Shown: positions 7,727-16,599 of the stretch, piece after piece
Layout of the letters: the number at the start of each line of letters is the position of its first letter
Position numbering within the stretch: position 1 is the first letter of the stretch
NCBI RefSeq assembly: GCF_014946725.1
Contig: NZ_JACFXY010000009.1
Span: 1 to 64,000, forward strand
Origin: Mixta mediterraneensis
Lineage (GTDB): Bacteria; Pseudomonadota; Gammaproteobacteria; Enterobacterales; Enterobacteriaceae
Direction of reading: 5' to 3'
Length of the DNA: 64,000 nucleotides
Made by a program: the position numbers and the translations under genes
The notes under the pieces: generated by a model
What the model saw: the letters and a program-made list of their open reading frames with translations, nothing else
The model's database searches: none
What the model was told of the DNA's origin: nothing

Positions 7727-7900
7727 ATGCAACAACTATTATCCGCATTAGTTGTAACCGTATGTCCTGCGCATGAAACATGCAAAGACGTTGTTTATGA
7801 AATTTTTGAATCTAAGCGAGAGTGTAAAACCATTATTTATGAAAGGCGTGTTTTTAACGGCAATTGTTATGAAGTAGAAAGCATCATCAATCAGAAATAA
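7727..7900 (+). CDS. DUF1482-like small phage protein
   Basis: This 57-residue protein (start MQQLLSALVVTVCPAHETCKD) has a hydrophobic N terminus and spaced cysteines (VTVCPAHETC, SKRECK, NGNCYEV), the signature of the small Rac/lambda-type DUF1482 proteins. The function of that family is unknown. A GGGG-containing ribosome site lies just upstream. Confidence 0.65.
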   Translation: MQQLLSALVVTVCPAHETCKDVVYEIFESKRECKTIIYERRVFNGNCYEVESIINQK

Positions 7901-7971
7901 ATCTCTCTTACATTTTCATGGGCGTTAGTGTGTGAGGATTTATAAACACGAATACATACAGGAATAAAGAT

Positions 7972-8124
7972 ATGTTTGAACTTGATGAATTTCAATCAAC
8001 CGTATTACGTCAATTTATCGATTCAAAATGGAGTGACTTTGTTAAACATTGTGATGAGGTAGGCAACGATGGGCTATCACTCGCTAACGAAATTAGCGTA
8101 GCGATTGGCGGCGAGGAAGATTAG
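7972..8124 (+). CDS. 50-residue acidic phage protein of unknown function
   Basis: The frame MFELDEFQSTVLRQFIDSKW...SVAIGGEED starts at 7972 behind AGGAAT (about 9 bases) and ends just before the hairpin at 8134-8152. It is acidic and helical in appearance, and no family is recognised. It lies in line with other small early genes. Confidence 0.55.
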   Translation: MFELDEFQSTVLRQFIDSKWSDFVKHCDEVGNDGLSLANEISVAIGGEED

Positions 8125-8128
8125 CCGT

Positions 8129-8152
8129 AAAAAGGCCCGCACAAGGCGGGCC
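8129..8152 (-). terminator. hairpin with terminator-like T run on the minus strand
   Basis: The arms GGCCCGC (8134-8140) and GCGGGCC (8146-8152) flank a 5-base loop. Read on the minus strand it is followed by five T residues (8129-8133), so it would stop leftward transcription. No leftward gene is seen upstream of it, so it may insulate the rightward operon from antisense transcription. Confidence 0.5.
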
Positions 8153-8221
8153 AGTCTACCGGCTTAACGTCCCGGTGACGGCGGAGTCAGCGACCAAACC
8201 GACTCCAGCGAGGTATGACCA

Positions 8222-8569
8222 ATGGCTTCCACCATTGGACTCAGAGAGTATAACACTACGAGTGTAATCATGCAAACAGCCCTTCCATCATCAATCAACA
8301 AGGTATTATTCATTGCAGCACAGAAATATTCCTGGGAAGAGAGTTTCAGCATCAGGGTTTTAGATTATGAACCAATAAGCAATGACAATGTAGCAACCAT
8401 TTTATTAACAACTCATGATTTATCAATTGACATACCATCTGTCGATTTAACACAAGGGCAAATTAATCACCTGGAGGAATCGAAAAGAAAAATACTTTCC
8501 GATGCACATGCAAAAGTACAGATGATTGAGGGAAAAATTCAATCCTTACGTTGCATTGAACATAAATAA
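8222..8569 (+). CDS. prophage early protein of unknown function
   Basis: The 115-residue product has no family that I recognise. The C-terminal third (INHLEESKRKILSDAHAKVQMIEGKI) is predicted helical and possibly coiled coil. The start is set by the repeated cassette (8208-8225). A GGAGTC/GACTCC hairpin (8183-8206) lies directly upstream of the ribosome site. It sits immediately before the recE-like gene, in the recombination block. Confidence 0.65.
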   Translation: MASTIGLREYNTTSVIMQTALPSSINKVLFIAAQKYSWEESFSIRVLDYEPISNDNVATILLTTHDLSIDIPSVDLTQGQINHLEESKRKILSDAHAKVQMIEGKIQSLRCIEHK

Positions 8570-8583
8570 GCGAGGAATGACCA

Positions 8584-9951
8584 ATGGCATTATATATTTG
8601 TGGTTTTATACCAAAGAAATCAGCATTAGCCAACGGAACAGTGGCACTTGCTATTGCAGTTGAGGCTAAAAATGAAAAGCTGGCCGAAATGAAAGCCTCT
8701 GTCGCATTAGAAGAAAGTTTTCCAGACTCAGGGAATAACTACTTCAAACCTAAAATCAGTCTTCATCGTGAAGGCGTAGAGCATCCATCTGTTAATGAAT
8801 TCGATGAAGAGTGGATGTCAAATCACACATGGAATGAAGAAAATAAATGTTTTGATTTAATAGTAGCAGAAGATCCAAAAAACAAAGAACCTGCCGTTAT
8901 TTTCGATCTCCCTGCTGATGTGCGAATTGCCTATATCGTCATGTATAGTGCAGTGCCGGAAACTGTAAATCAGGAGTATCTCTCAAACGCCTACGACATG
9001 CTGAATGACGAAGAAGCACCGGAAGATATTCGCGCGGTGATAGATGGCCTTTGCCGCGTTACCGCCGTTAAAAATATGTTCCCTGCATCCGTTGATAATT
9101 TGCTTACCGCCCTCCGCGCCCGAACGCCACCGGATGACAACCCCGATGATGTACAGGCGTTTGCTGAAAAATGGGTAGCAACAAGACCCGGAGTACGAGA
9201 AACAACTGAGCGTCGTACCTACGACTTGCTTGATCTGGTAATAGCATTGGCACTTAACGGCGTTAAACGCGCCGATGCCAAAGCTTCTGACGTGAAGAAT
9301 GCCCGTGCGCTTATCAATGGCCGGGATCAGACCTGGCGAATGTGGAGCGCGTCTCTGCGGGTTATCGTAGACATTCTGGACGTCGATGATGAAACAATTT
9401 TCGAATTGGTATCCGCTGGTATGAAGTTCGATACGTCCACTACCGATGCTGCTTTACGTAAGGAATACATTCGCAAATGCCTTACAGAACGCTGTGGTAT
9501 GGTTTTTGAAGATACCATCCAACCCGTCAGTGGCAACGAGCAACAAGAAGTTGAGAGTACGCAGCAAACCACCTCAAATGAAGGGGAAAAAACGGAAGTA
9601 CATAATTTGGGTGGTGAGAAATTCAGCATTGACGGCCTGATTGGTTCGAGCGCTGAACCAGCAAACGATACCAGCGCTCCAAATGAAACAGTAAAACCAG
9701 TAACAGAGCATTCTAATGATCCAGTAAAAATACCGGAAGCTACCCCTGTGGTGGTTACTGCGCCTTGTGACATTGCTGCTGACTATTCCAACAACGTGCG
9801 ACACAGGTTGAAAAAGAAATTGCGGATCAACCGCAGGACATACAGGACAACCTCAGTCTTTGGCGCAAACTTCACAGAACCGACGAACGATTCACCAAAG
9901 CGTTCGCAACGAATGGTGGCGGCACATCGATCAACGGTACCTATATGGTAA
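8584..9951 (+). CDS. RecE-like (exonuclease VIII) protein, C-terminal nuclease missing
   Basis: The start MALYICGFIPKKSALANGTVALAIAVEA and the central region (TTERRTYDLLDLVIALALNGVKRADA) resemble the non-catalytic N-terminal part of phage RecE proteins, which make 3' single strands for annealing. The C-terminal RecB-like nuclease domain with its Asp-Glu-Lys motifs is absent. The last about 50 residues (VRHRLKKKLRINRRTYRTTSVFG) are an out-of-frame reading of the annealing-protein gene that follows. The parent phage probably had separate recE and annealing genes that were joined by a deletion near 9780. The stop overlaps an ATG of the next frame (TAATG, 9949-9953). The family assignment is moderate. 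Confidence 0.6.
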   Translation: MALYICGFIPKKSALANGTVALAIAVEAKNEKLAEMKASVALEESFPDSGNNYFKPKISLHREGVEHPSVNEFDEEWMSNHTWNEENKCFDLIVAEDPKNKEPAVIFDLPADVRIAYIVMYSAVPETVNQEYLSNAYDMLNDEEAPEDIRAVIDGLCRVTAVKNMFPASVDNLLTALRARTPPDDNPDDVQAFAEKWVATRPGVRETTERRTYDLLDLVIALALNGVKRADAKASDVKNARALINGRDQTWRMWSASLRVIVDILDVDDETIFELVSAGMKFDTSTTDAALRKEYIRKCLTERCGMVFEDTIQPVSGNEQQEVESTQQTTSNEGEKTEVHNLGGEKFSIDGLIGSSAEPANDTSAPNETVKPVTEHSNDPVKIPEATPVVVTAPCDIAADYSNNVRHRLKKKLRINRRTYRTTSVFGANFTEPTNDSPKRSQRMVAAHRSTVPIW

Positions 9952-10637
9952 TGCAGGCTACCAAGGTACTCGGCCCCCAGGGTATCAACTGGAAAATTGA
10001 GATTTTGGAAGAGCGTTTTGATAATGGCGCACCCATTATGCGCTCAGTTAAAGGTGCTGATGGAAACTTCGTAAAAGAAGTGATCCCTAATGGGGCTGGT
10101 GGCTACCTGACCGAAGTAAACCATACAACAAAAGTACGCCTGTGGTACGTGCTGGATGGTAAACAAGGCGAAATTTTTGCGTATGGCTGTACTCCCTATA
10201 TTTACAACACAAAAAACGGCCTTATCAGCGATGGCGAAGCGCCAAAAAAATCACTCACAGACGCAACCAAAAAGGCACTTTCTCAGCTTGGCTCCTCTGC
10301 TGATGTGTTCCTCGGCTTGTTTGACGATCAACAGTATCGCCAGGAAAACGCACCTCAATTCGCAATCGAGAATGCCGGGGAAAAAGCCGGGGATACCGTA
10401 CGTCTTCGTAAAGAACTGGACGAGAAAATCACCAAAGTCGCTAATACCATCGAAAGTGCAGTTACACCGAACGAAGCCAAGAAAGTGTATGAAACAATGG
10501 CGAGAGAAGTTGATGTCCATCGTAAAAATGCCGAGAGCACTGGCGATAGCCAGCATTCCGATTACCTGAAAAAACGTCTTCTCAGTCTTCACAAACTGAC
10601 CGAAAAACGCATTGCAGAACTGGAGCCGCAATCATGA
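9783..10637 (+). pseudogene. single-strand annealing protein (Rad52-like), 5' end lost
   Basis: From 9783 the open frame reads QVEKEIADQPQDIQDNLSLWRK and HRTDERFTKAF before TYMVMQATKVLGPQG, matching phage recombination proteins of the Sak/Rad52-like group, which anneal single strands during phage replication. Conserved middle motifs are EAPKKSLTDATKKALSQLGSSAD and VFLGLFDD. The frame has no start codon upstream of the ATGs at 9945/9951, because its 5' end is fused out of frame to the recE-like gene. Translation from 9945 would give 230 residues lacking about 50 conserved N-terminal ones; coupling through TAATG is possible. It may therefore be a truncated functional protein or a pseudogene. 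Confidence 0.65.
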
Positions 10638-11131
10638 GCACAGCAATTTCACTGGCAGCAGACATCCGTAAATTATTCGAACTGTCCCAGGAATCTGACG
10701 AACTGACGCCTGAAATGCTGGCTGATACCTTTGAGGGTCTTGAGGGTGCGCTGACCGATAAACTTGATGGCATGATGGGATTAATGCGTGGGTACGAAGG
10801 AAAAGCGGCAACGTGCAAGGCAGAGCGTGAGCGAATCGCTCAACGCGAGAAACACTTCAGTACCTATGCAGCCAGCCTTAAAAAATACGCTCTGCAATGT
10901 CTGATCGCCGCTGATAAGAAATCGTTAAAAACTGATTTCAATACCTTCTCCGTTAAACCGGGTTCAGTCAGTGTGATTATCGACAACCAAAACGCTATCC
11001 CTGATGAGTATGTCGATGTGGCAACCGTTGTTGCCCCGGATAAAGCCAAAATTAAAAAAGCAATCAAGGAGGGTATTGAAATTCCAGGTGCTCATCTTGA
11101 AACAGGATCACCTTCACTCGCAGTTCGCTAA
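10634..11131 (+). CDS. siphovirus Gp157-family protein
   Basis: The 165-residue product shows the layout of Gp157-like phage proteins: a helical N-terminal region (LTPEMLADTFEGLEGALTDKLDGM), a coiled coil (EGKAATCKAERERIAQREKHF) and a beta-rich C terminus with IPDEYV and VAPDKAKIKKAIKEG. The family is linked to early phage functions near recombination genes; its role is unclear, with phage-resistance associations reported in streptococci. It overlaps the stop of the annealing-protein gene by 4 bases (ATGA), indicating translational coupling. Confidence 0.85.
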   Translation: MSTAISLAADIRKLFELSQESDELTPEMLADTFEGLEGALTDKLDGMMGLMRGYEGKAATCKAERERIAQREKHFSTYAASLKKYALQCLIAADKKSLKTDFNTFSVKPGSVSVIIDNQNAIPDEYVDVATVVAPDKAKIKKAIKEGIEIPGAHLETGSPSLAVR

Positions 11132-11132
11132 C

Positions 11133-11148
11133 TGATTTTTAAAAATCA
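11133..11148. repeat. 16-bp AT palindrome after gp157
   Basis: The sequence TGATTTTTAAAAATCA is a perfect palindrome directly after the gp157-like stop codon. It could be a weak terminator or an Xis/IHF-type site upstream of xis; no decision is possible from sequence. Confidence 0.35.
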
Positions 11149-11203
11149 AAATCACACCGGCCAGCGCGTTAACCTGTTGGTCGGTCGTATTGAGGTATGA
11201 CCA

Positions 11204-11392
11204 ATTATTAATAAATGGGTGCGTATTGAAAGAGCAGCCGAACTCACGGGATACAGCCGATCAGCGATATACGAAAAAATCAATAAAGGGGTATGGGCAG
11301 AAGGAAGGATCTGGCGACGTGCTCCAGATAACAGGAAGGTAATTAATCTTGAGGAGTTTGACCGATGGGCGGAAAGCAAACCGATTCAGTAA
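11204..11392 (+). CDS. xis: prophage excisionase, apparent ATT start
   Basis: This frame encodes about 62 residues (INKWVRIERAAELTGYS, then SAIYEKINKGVW and VINLEEFDRWAESKPIQ), a MerR-like winged-helix excisionase that directs integrase toward excision. No ATG exists in frame. In the repeated start cassette the ATG position holds ATT (11204-11206), in the correct frame. The alternative GTG at 11219 would remove INKWV. AUU is a rare, weak start (infC, pcnB in E. coli). The stop overlaps the integrase ATG (TAATG, 11390-11394). The gene is therefore probably poorly expressed or silenced. Confidence 0.72.
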   Translation: MINKWVRIERAAELTGYSRSAIYEKINKGVWAEGRIWRRAPDNRKVINLEEFDRWAESKPIQ

Positions 11393-12636
11393 TGCCACGG
11401 GGTGTAGCCATCCACGGAAAATCACTGCGGATCACATTTCACTATAAAGGACAGAGGTGCAGGGAGTCTCTTGGCCTCTCTCCGACAAAATCAAATATAA
11501 AATATGCTGCTGGTAAATTAGCCGCCATCAACCACGAAATAAAAAGCGGGGTGTTCTCATACCCCGCACACTTCCCTGAATCTGAAAGAGCCATACAATT
11601 TGATGGACGCTGCAAACGGTCAGGCATTCGTCTAAATGCACTATGCGACGAATACAAGGTGTTGAAATATACTGACATCGGCCACGCTGCACAGCGTAGG
11701 TATGATATTGCATTTGACCAATGCCTGCGCATACTTGGCCCTTCACGCTTGATCGATGCAATATATCCTGAGGACGTAATGCGGCTGCGTTCTGAGTTAC
11801 TTAACACCCGTGCAGCAAGTACCACAAACCACTACATGGCAGCAATGCGGGGTTTCTTACGCTTCGCTGAACAAAATGGATACACCAGAAATAATTTAGC
11901 TGATGAGTTGCGTCCAGCCAAAAAATCAACCTCAGACCCTGATCCTTTTACTCTCGAAGAATTCAAGAGAACCCAGGCTGCATGTACACATGAATCACAC
12001 CGAAACATGATAACTCTGATGGTCTATACAGGTATGCGCCCCGGTGAGGTTAGTGCCCTAGCCTGGGAAGATATCGATCTGACTAAAAAAACGCTAACTG
12101 TTTCAAGAGCATACTCCGATGGCCGGATGAAAAAGCCCAAAACTGATGAGATCCGAACTATCCAACTTTCTCCCCCGGCCGTAGCCGCACTGTCAGATCA
12201 GAGAAAATTTACTGCGATGCTCCCCGCATTGCAGATAAAAATGGAAGAACTGCATAAAAAACCAGAGGATATTAATATTCACCCTGTATTCTTACCGGCG
12301 ACAACATGCAGAAATAATCAGTTTAATATTTTGTATCGAACAACTAGCATACGGGTGTTGTGGCAAAACATAGTACGGCGCTCAGGGATCCGCTACAGGA
12401 CAGTCTACCAACTCCGACACACATTTGCGTGTTGGAACCTGACGGCCCACGGTAACATTGCATTCATCGCTAAACAGATGGGTCACGCTGACTACTCGAT
12501 GTTGATCCGTGTATATGGCCGCTGGATGGAAAATGAAAGTGGCGCGGAAAATTTACGGATTTGGGAATCGCTGGAAGCGATGGGGCATGATGAAAAAGCC
12601 CCAATAGCGCCCCAAGAAATAAAGAGGAGAGCTTAA
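11392..12636 (+). CDS. int: tyrosine-family phage integrase
   Basis: From the ATG at 11392 the product is 414 residues; this start overlaps the xis stop and gives the usual beginning [20 protein letters not shown] of integrases with a DUF3596 arm-binding domain. A core-binding domain follows ([20 protein letters not shown]...), then the catalytic domain: Arg in [17 protein letters not shown], the LRHTFA box, GH in [10 protein letters not shown] and the tyrosine in VYGRWM. All catalytic residues appear present. It would catalyse integration and excision of the element. The gene reads straight into mutS, its stop lying 4 bases before the mutS start codon. An alternative start at 11365 adds nine residues inside xis. 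Confidence 0.92.
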   Translation: MPRGVAIHGKSLRITFHYKGQRCRESLGLSPTKSNIKYAAGKLAAINHEIKSGVFSYPAHFPESERAIQFDGRCKRSGIRLNALCDEYKVLKYTDIGHAAQRRYDIAFDQCLRILGPSRLIDAIYPEDVMRLRSELLNTRAASTTNHYMAAMRGFLRFAEQNGYTRNNLADELRPAKKSTSDPDPFTLEEFKRTQAACTHESHRNMITLMVYTGMRPGEVSALAWEDIDLTKKTLTVSRAYSDGRMKKPKTDEIRTIQLSPPAVAALSDQRKFTAMLPALQIKMEELHKKPEDINIHPVFLPATTCRNNQFNILYRTTSIRVLWQNIVRRSGIRYRTVYQLRHTFACWNLTAHGNIAFIAKQMGHADYSMLIRVYGRWMENESGAENLRIWESLEAMGHDEKAPIAPQEIKRRA

Positions 12637-12685
12637 TACGTTGAAAAATAAAGAAGAAAATGGCATTGAAGCCCACACGCCAATG
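12637..12685. other. prophage-mutS junction (probable attachment site side)
   Basis: Integrase ends at 12636, and sequence recognisably like enterobacterial mutS begins at about the codons for AHTPMMQQ (12671 onward). The codons in between (KNKEENGIE) do not match the usual mutS start. An att core overlapping the 5' end of mutS is the likely explanation. No second copy of this sequence is visible at the left side, so the partner att site lies outside the window or was lost. Confidence 0.55.
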
Positions 12686-15202
12686 ATGCAGCAATATCTA
12701 CGCCTCAAGGCTGAACATCCCGATATTTTGTTGTTTTATCGCATGGGCGATTTCTATGAACTGTTCTATGACGATGCGAAACGGGCTTCGCAATTACTGG
12801 AAATCTCATTAACCAAACGTGGCGCGTCAGCAGGTGAGCCCATTCCTATGGCTGGCGTGCCTTATCATGCAGTTGAAAGCTATTTAGCCAAACTGGTGCA
12901 GTTAGGCGAATCTGTCGCTATTTGCGAACAGACTGGCGATCCCGCGCTAAGTAAAGGTCCGGTTGAACGCAAAGTGGTGCGTATTGTGACGCCTGGCACC
13001 ATTAGTGATGAAGCTTTGCTGCAAGAACGTCACGATAATTTACTGGCGGCGATTGTGCAAACTGCACGCGGTTATGGTTACGCCACGCTGGATATTAGCT
13101 CTGGACGCTTCCGTTTAAGCGAACCCGCCGATCTGGAAACCATGGCGGCTGAGCTACAGCGCACCAATCCCGCAGAGTTGCTTTACCCAGAAGATTTTCA
13201 GGCAATGTCGCTGATTGAACAACGCCGTGGTTTACGTCGTCGTCCTCTGTGGGAATTTGAAATTGATACTGCCCGCCAGCAGCTAAATTTGCAATTCGGC
13301 ACCCGCGATCTCACTGGCTTTGGTGTTGAACAGGCTTATCTGGGCTTACGCGCTGCAGGCTGTTTATTGCAGTACGTGAAAGATACCCAACGCACTACCC
13401 TGCCCCATATTCGTTCGCTCAGCATGGAACGCCAACAAGATAGTATCATCATGGATGCGGCGACACGCCGTAACCTCGAGATTACGCAAAATTTAGCAGG
13501 CGGCACAGAAAACACCTTAGCGGCCGTATTAGATAAAACCGTCACGCCGATGGGTAGCCGCATGCTTAAGCGCTGGCTACATATGCCACTGCGCGATACG
13601 CGCATTATTAACCAGCGGCAGGAATCCATCACCGAATTGCAGACTCTTTCTGAATCACTGCAACCCGTATTGCGGCAGGTGGGTGATTTAGAACGAATTC
13701 TGGCCCGCCTGGCTTTACGCACCGCACGCCCGCGTGACATGGCGCGTATGCGTCATGCATTTCAGCAACTGCCTGAGATTAATGCTCTTTTAGCTGACGT
13801 CCAGGCTGTACAACTCAATCAATTGCGCAAACAGATGGGTGAATTCGCTGAGTTGCGTGCGCTGCTTGAGCAAGCCGTGATTGAATCACCGCCAGTACTG
13901 ATTCGTGATGGCGGCGTTATTGCACCGGGTTATAACGCTGAACTGGACGAATGGCGCGCGCTGGCCGACGGTGCGACGGATTACCTTGATAAGCTAGAGA
14001 TCCGTGAGCGTGAAAAATTGGGTCTGGATACGCTTAAAGTCGGTTTTAACGCCGTGCATGGCTACTATATCCAGGTCAGCCGTGGACAGAGCCACCAGGT
14101 GCCAATGCACTACGTGCGTCGCCAAACGTTAAAAAATGCTGAGCGCTATATTATTCCTGAATTGAAAGAGTATGAGGATAAGGTACTCACTTCAAAAGGC
14201 AAAGCGCTGGCGCTGGAAAAGAGTTTGTATGAGGCTTTGTTCGATCAGTTGTTACCGCATCTGGAAGCGCTACAGCTCAGCGCATCGGCGTTAGCCGAAC
14301 TGGACGTACTAAGTAATTTAGCTGAACGCGCATGGACACTAAACTATTGTCGCCCAACGTTACAGGATAAGCCGGGGATCAAAATCACCGGTGGGCGCCA
14401 TCCTGTGGTTGAGCAGGTATTAAAAGAGCCTTTTATCGCTAACCCGCTGTCCCTGGCGCCTCAGCGCCGCATGCTGATTATTACCGGACCCAATATGGGC
14501 GGTAAAAGTACTTATATGCGTCAGGCGGCACTTATTGCGCTTATGGCCTGGATCGGCAGTTTTGTACCGGCAGAAGAAACATTAATTGGCCCATTAGATC
14601 GTATCTTTACGCGCGTGGGTGCCGCAGACGATCTGGCATCAGGTCGATCGACGTTTATGGTTGAAATGACCGAAACGGCAAATATTCTACACAACGCCAC
14701 TGAAAACAGTTTAGTGCTAATGGATGAGATTGGGCGCGGCACCTCAACGTATGATGGGCTGTCACTTGCCTGGGCCTGCGCGGAAAATTTGGCAAATCGC
14801 ATCAAAGCCATGACGCTGTTTGCGACTCATTATTTTGAGCTAACCACGCTGCCAGAAAAAATGGAGGGTGTGGTAAATGTGCATCTGGATGCCGTAGAGC
14901 ATGGCGATACCATCGCCTTTATGCACAGTGTGCAGGAAGGGGCTGCCAGTAAAAGTTATGGGCTTGCCGTCGCCGCGCTGGCGGGCGTGCCAAAAGAAGT
15001 GATTAAGCGTGCGCGCAATAAGCTGAAAGAGCTGGAAACGGTGTCAACTCAAGCCACTTCATCAAAGGTGGATGGTTCACAACTGCCCTTATTAGTGGAA
15101 GAAACATCACCGGCAGTGGAAGCACTGGAAGCGCTTGATCCTGATACGCTGACACCACGTCAGGCACTCGACTGGATCTATCGCCTGAAGTCGCTGGTAT
15201 AA
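12641..15202 (+). CDS. mutS: DNA mismatch repair protein MutS
   Basis: MutS recognises mismatches and small loops and recruits MutL. The product is 853 residues. The mismatch-binding GxFYELF region ([20 protein letters not shown]) is near residues 38-57, the Walker A box [14 protein letters not shown] near 615, Walker [11 protein letters not shown] near 694, and the C-terminal dimer/tetramer tail ends [14 protein letters not shown]. The only fitting start is TTG at 12641 with AGAGGAG 11 bases upstream, inside the end of int. The usual start is ATG with residues like MSAIENFDAHTPMM, so this N terminus is altered. Expression probably depends on transcription through int or a promoter inside the element. 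The coding body is intact. Confidence 0.95.
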   Translation: MKNKEENGIEAHTPMMQQYLRLKAEHPDILLFYRMGDFYELFYDDAKRASQLLEISLTKRGASAGEPIPMAGVPYHAVESYLAKLVQLGESVAICEQTGDPALSKGPVERKVVRIVTPGTISDEALLQERHDNLLAAIVQTARGYGYATLDISSGRFRLSEPADLETMAAELQRTNPAELLYPEDFQAMSLIEQRRGLRRRPLWEFEIDTARQQLNLQFGTRDLTGFGVEQAYLGLRAAGCLLQYVKDTQRTTLPHIRSLSMERQQDSIIMDAATRRNLEITQNLAGGTENTLAAVLDKTVTPMGSRMLKRWLHMPLRDTRIINQRQESITELQTLSESLQPVLRQVGDLERILARLALRTARPRDMARMRHAFQQLPEINALLADVQAVQLNQLRKQMGEFAELRALLEQAVIESPPVLIRDGGVIAPGYNAELDEWRALADGATDYLDKLEIREREKLGLDTLKVGFNAVHGYYIQVSRGQSHQVPMHYVRRQTLKNAERYIIPELKEYEDKVLTSKGKALALEKSLYEALFDQLLPHLEALQLSASALAELDVLSNLAERAWTLNYCRPTLQDKPGIKITGGRHPVVEQVLKEPFIANPLSLAPQRRMLIITGPNMGGKSTYMRQAALIALMAWIGSFVPAEETLIGPLDRIFTRVGAADDLASGRSTFMVEMTETANILHNATENSLVLMDEIGRGTSTYDGLSLAWACAENLANRIKAMTLFATHYFELTTLPEKMEGVVNVHLDAVEHGDTIAFMHSVQEGAASKSYGLAVAALAGVPKEVIKRARNKLKELETVSTQATSSKVDGSQLPLLVEETSPAVEALEALDPDTLTPRQALDWIYRLKSLV

Positions 15203-15555
15203 ATTTTTCCGCGCATAGGCATGCTTATGTGCGGGATTATTTGTGTTAGCTTTTCCCTGGGCAGTTTTGCTCTATCCAGACGCATTCGGCGCATGGCTGA
15301 TCACCGTGAGAGAAGGCTGTAGCCTCGCTATCAATCAGCGTTTATCTATATTGAAGGGGTTCGGCTGCACAACTGCTAACAGGTAAAAAAGAAATGGCTA
15401 TTTTTTCAGCAAAAAGTCGGTGTGGTGGGACAGGTAATGCCATCTGCTTAACAGGTTCGCCGTATCGGCACCGCTTAATCTTCTGTTTCAGTCTGAATTG
15501 ACCAAATAAAAAAACGGTGGTTTTCACCACCGCTTTTCGCATCACAACAGATTAA
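15203..15555. other. mutS-rpoS intergenic region
   Basis: No gene is seen in these 353 bases. A hairpin with arms CCGCGCATA and TATGTGCGGG (15210-15236) follows mutS and may end its message. The rpoS terminator is at the other side. This interval is known to vary among enterobacteria. Confidence 0.6.
15505..15533 (-). terminator. rpoS intrinsic terminator
   Basis: On the minus strand the stem CGGTGG/CCACCG (arms at 15515-15520 and 15526-15531) is followed by a run of T residues (15508-15514). It lies about 25 bases after the rpoS stop codon. Confidence 0.9.
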
Positions 15556-16548
15556 TTATTCGCGGAACAGTGCTTCAATGTTGAGGCCCTGCGTTTGCAG
15601 GATTTCACGCAGACGACGTAAACCTTCAACCTGAATCTGACGCACACGCTCGCGGGTTAAACCGATTTCACGGCCAACATCTTCAAGCGTTGCCGCTTCA
15701 TAGCCCAGCAGGCCAAAACGACGAGCTAATACTTCACGCTGCTTGGCGTTCAGTTCGAACAACCATTTAACGATACTTTGCTTCATATCGTCATCCTGAG
15801 TAGTATCTTCCGGGCCGTTGTCTTTTTCATCGGCCAGAATATCCAGCAGCGCTTTTTCAGAATCGCCGCCTAAAGGCGTATCAACTGATGTAATGCGTTC
15901 GTTGAGACGTAACATACGGCTTACGTCATCAACCGGTTTATCCAGTTGCTCCGCGATTTCTTCCGCACTTGGCTCATGATCAAGCTTGTGTGAAAGTTCA
16001 CGCGCGGTGCGCAGGTAAACGTTCAGTTCTTTAACAATGTGAATCGGCAGACGAATAGTACGGGTTTGGTTCATGATTGCCCGTTCAATGGTCTGACGAA
16101 TCCACCAGGTGGCGTAAGTTGAGAAACGGAACCCACGTTCTGGGTCAAACTTCTCTACAGCGCGAATCAAGCCAAGATTACCTTCTTCAATCAGGTCCAG
16201 CAAAGCCAGGCCACGATTGCTATAACGACGGGCAATCTTCACCACCAGGCGTAAGTTACTTTCAATCATGCGGCGACGAGAAGGAATGTCACCTCGTAAT
16301 GCACGGCGTGCGAAGAAAACTTCTTCTTCCGCCGTTAATAAAGGAGAATAGCCAATCTCCCCAAGATAGAGCTGCGTCGCATCCAAAACGCGTTGCGTCG
16401 CACCTTGTGACAACAACTCTTCTTCCGCTACGTCGTTATCACCAGGTTCGTTTTCAACGAGAACCTTCTCATCAAAAATCTCAGCTCCGTTCTCCTCGAA
16501 TTCCGCATTCTCATGTAACTCGTTTACTTTCAGCGTATTCTGGCTCAT
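15556..16548 (-). CDS. rpoS: stationary-phase sigma factor RpoS
   Basis: RpoS directs RNA polymerase to general stress promoters. The 330-residue product has the full sigma-70 layout: region 1.2 ([21 protein letters not shown]), region 2 with the -10-binding and melting segment ([17 protein letters not shown]), region 3, and region 4.2 helix-turn-helix ([20 protein letters not shown]). Length and ends equal the E. coli protein. The conserved ribosome site GGTAGGAGCC lies before the ATG at 16548. Transcription comes from within and upstream of nlpD, giving a long regulated leader. It is intact, which is worth noting as rpoS is often lost in laboratory lines. Confidence 0.98.
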   Translation of the reverse strand: MSQNTLKVNELHENAEFEENGAEIFDEKVLVENEPGDNDVAEEELLSQGATQRVLDATQLYLGEIGYSPLLTAEEEVFFARRALRGDIPSRRRMIESNLRLVVKIARRYSNRGLALLDLIEEGNLGLIRAVEKFDPERGFRFSTYATWWIRQTIERAIMNQTRTIRLPIHIVKELNVYLRTARELSHKLDHEPSAEEIAEQLDKPVDDVSRMLRLNERITSVDTPLGGDSEKALLDILADEKDNGPEDTTQDDDMKQSIVKWLFELNAKQREVLARRFGLLGYEAATLEDVGREIGLTRERVRQIQVEGLRRLREILQTQGLNIEALFRE

Positions 16549-16599
16549 AAGCGGCTCCTACCCGTGATTCCAAGGCAGAACACCATCGGTTCTGCCGGA
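16549..16599 (-). promoter_or_regulatory. rpoS leader hairpin and ribosome site
   Basis: Between the nlpD stop and rpoS start there is a hairpin with perfect 8-bp arms GGCAGAAC and GTTCTGCC (16574-16596) and a 7-base loop, followed by ATCACGGGTAGGAGCC. In E. coli a longer hairpin with the GGAAC/GTTCC arms here hides the ribosome site and is opened by sRNAs DsrA, RprA and ArcZ. The loop here is shorter than in E. coli. Confidence 0.6.

Larger units (their letters stand above)
5506..11206. repeat. repeated translation-start cassette GCGAGGWATGACCAATGG
   Basis: Near-identical 15-18 bp copies precede phage genes at 5506-5522 (minus strand), 7041-7055, 7066-7083, 8208-8225, 8570-8587 and 11190-11206. 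In four of them the final ATG is the start of the downstream gene, with the GAGG ribosome site 9 bases before it; an extra ATG lies 7 bases upstream in another frame. In the copy before xis the start ATG is ATT. The 7041 copy opens only a 9-codon frame. Confidence 0.85.

Noticed and set aside
7554..7781. Hydrophobic 75-residue frame on the minus strand
   Set aside because: It is antisense to two small plausible plus-strand phage genes, and its hydrophobicity follows from their composition.
12660..12662. ATG as the start of mutS
   Set aside because: This ATG (in AAAATGGCATT) is out of frame with MutS; in-frame ATGs at 12683 and 12686 would remove conserved residues and lack a ribosome site.
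15342..15545. Possible gene between mutS and rpoS
   Set aside because: The minus-strand frame overlaps the rpoS terminator and has no recognisable product.
16077..16550. 157-residue frame antisense to rpoS
   Set aside because: It is a shadow of the rpoS coding sequence with no independent support.
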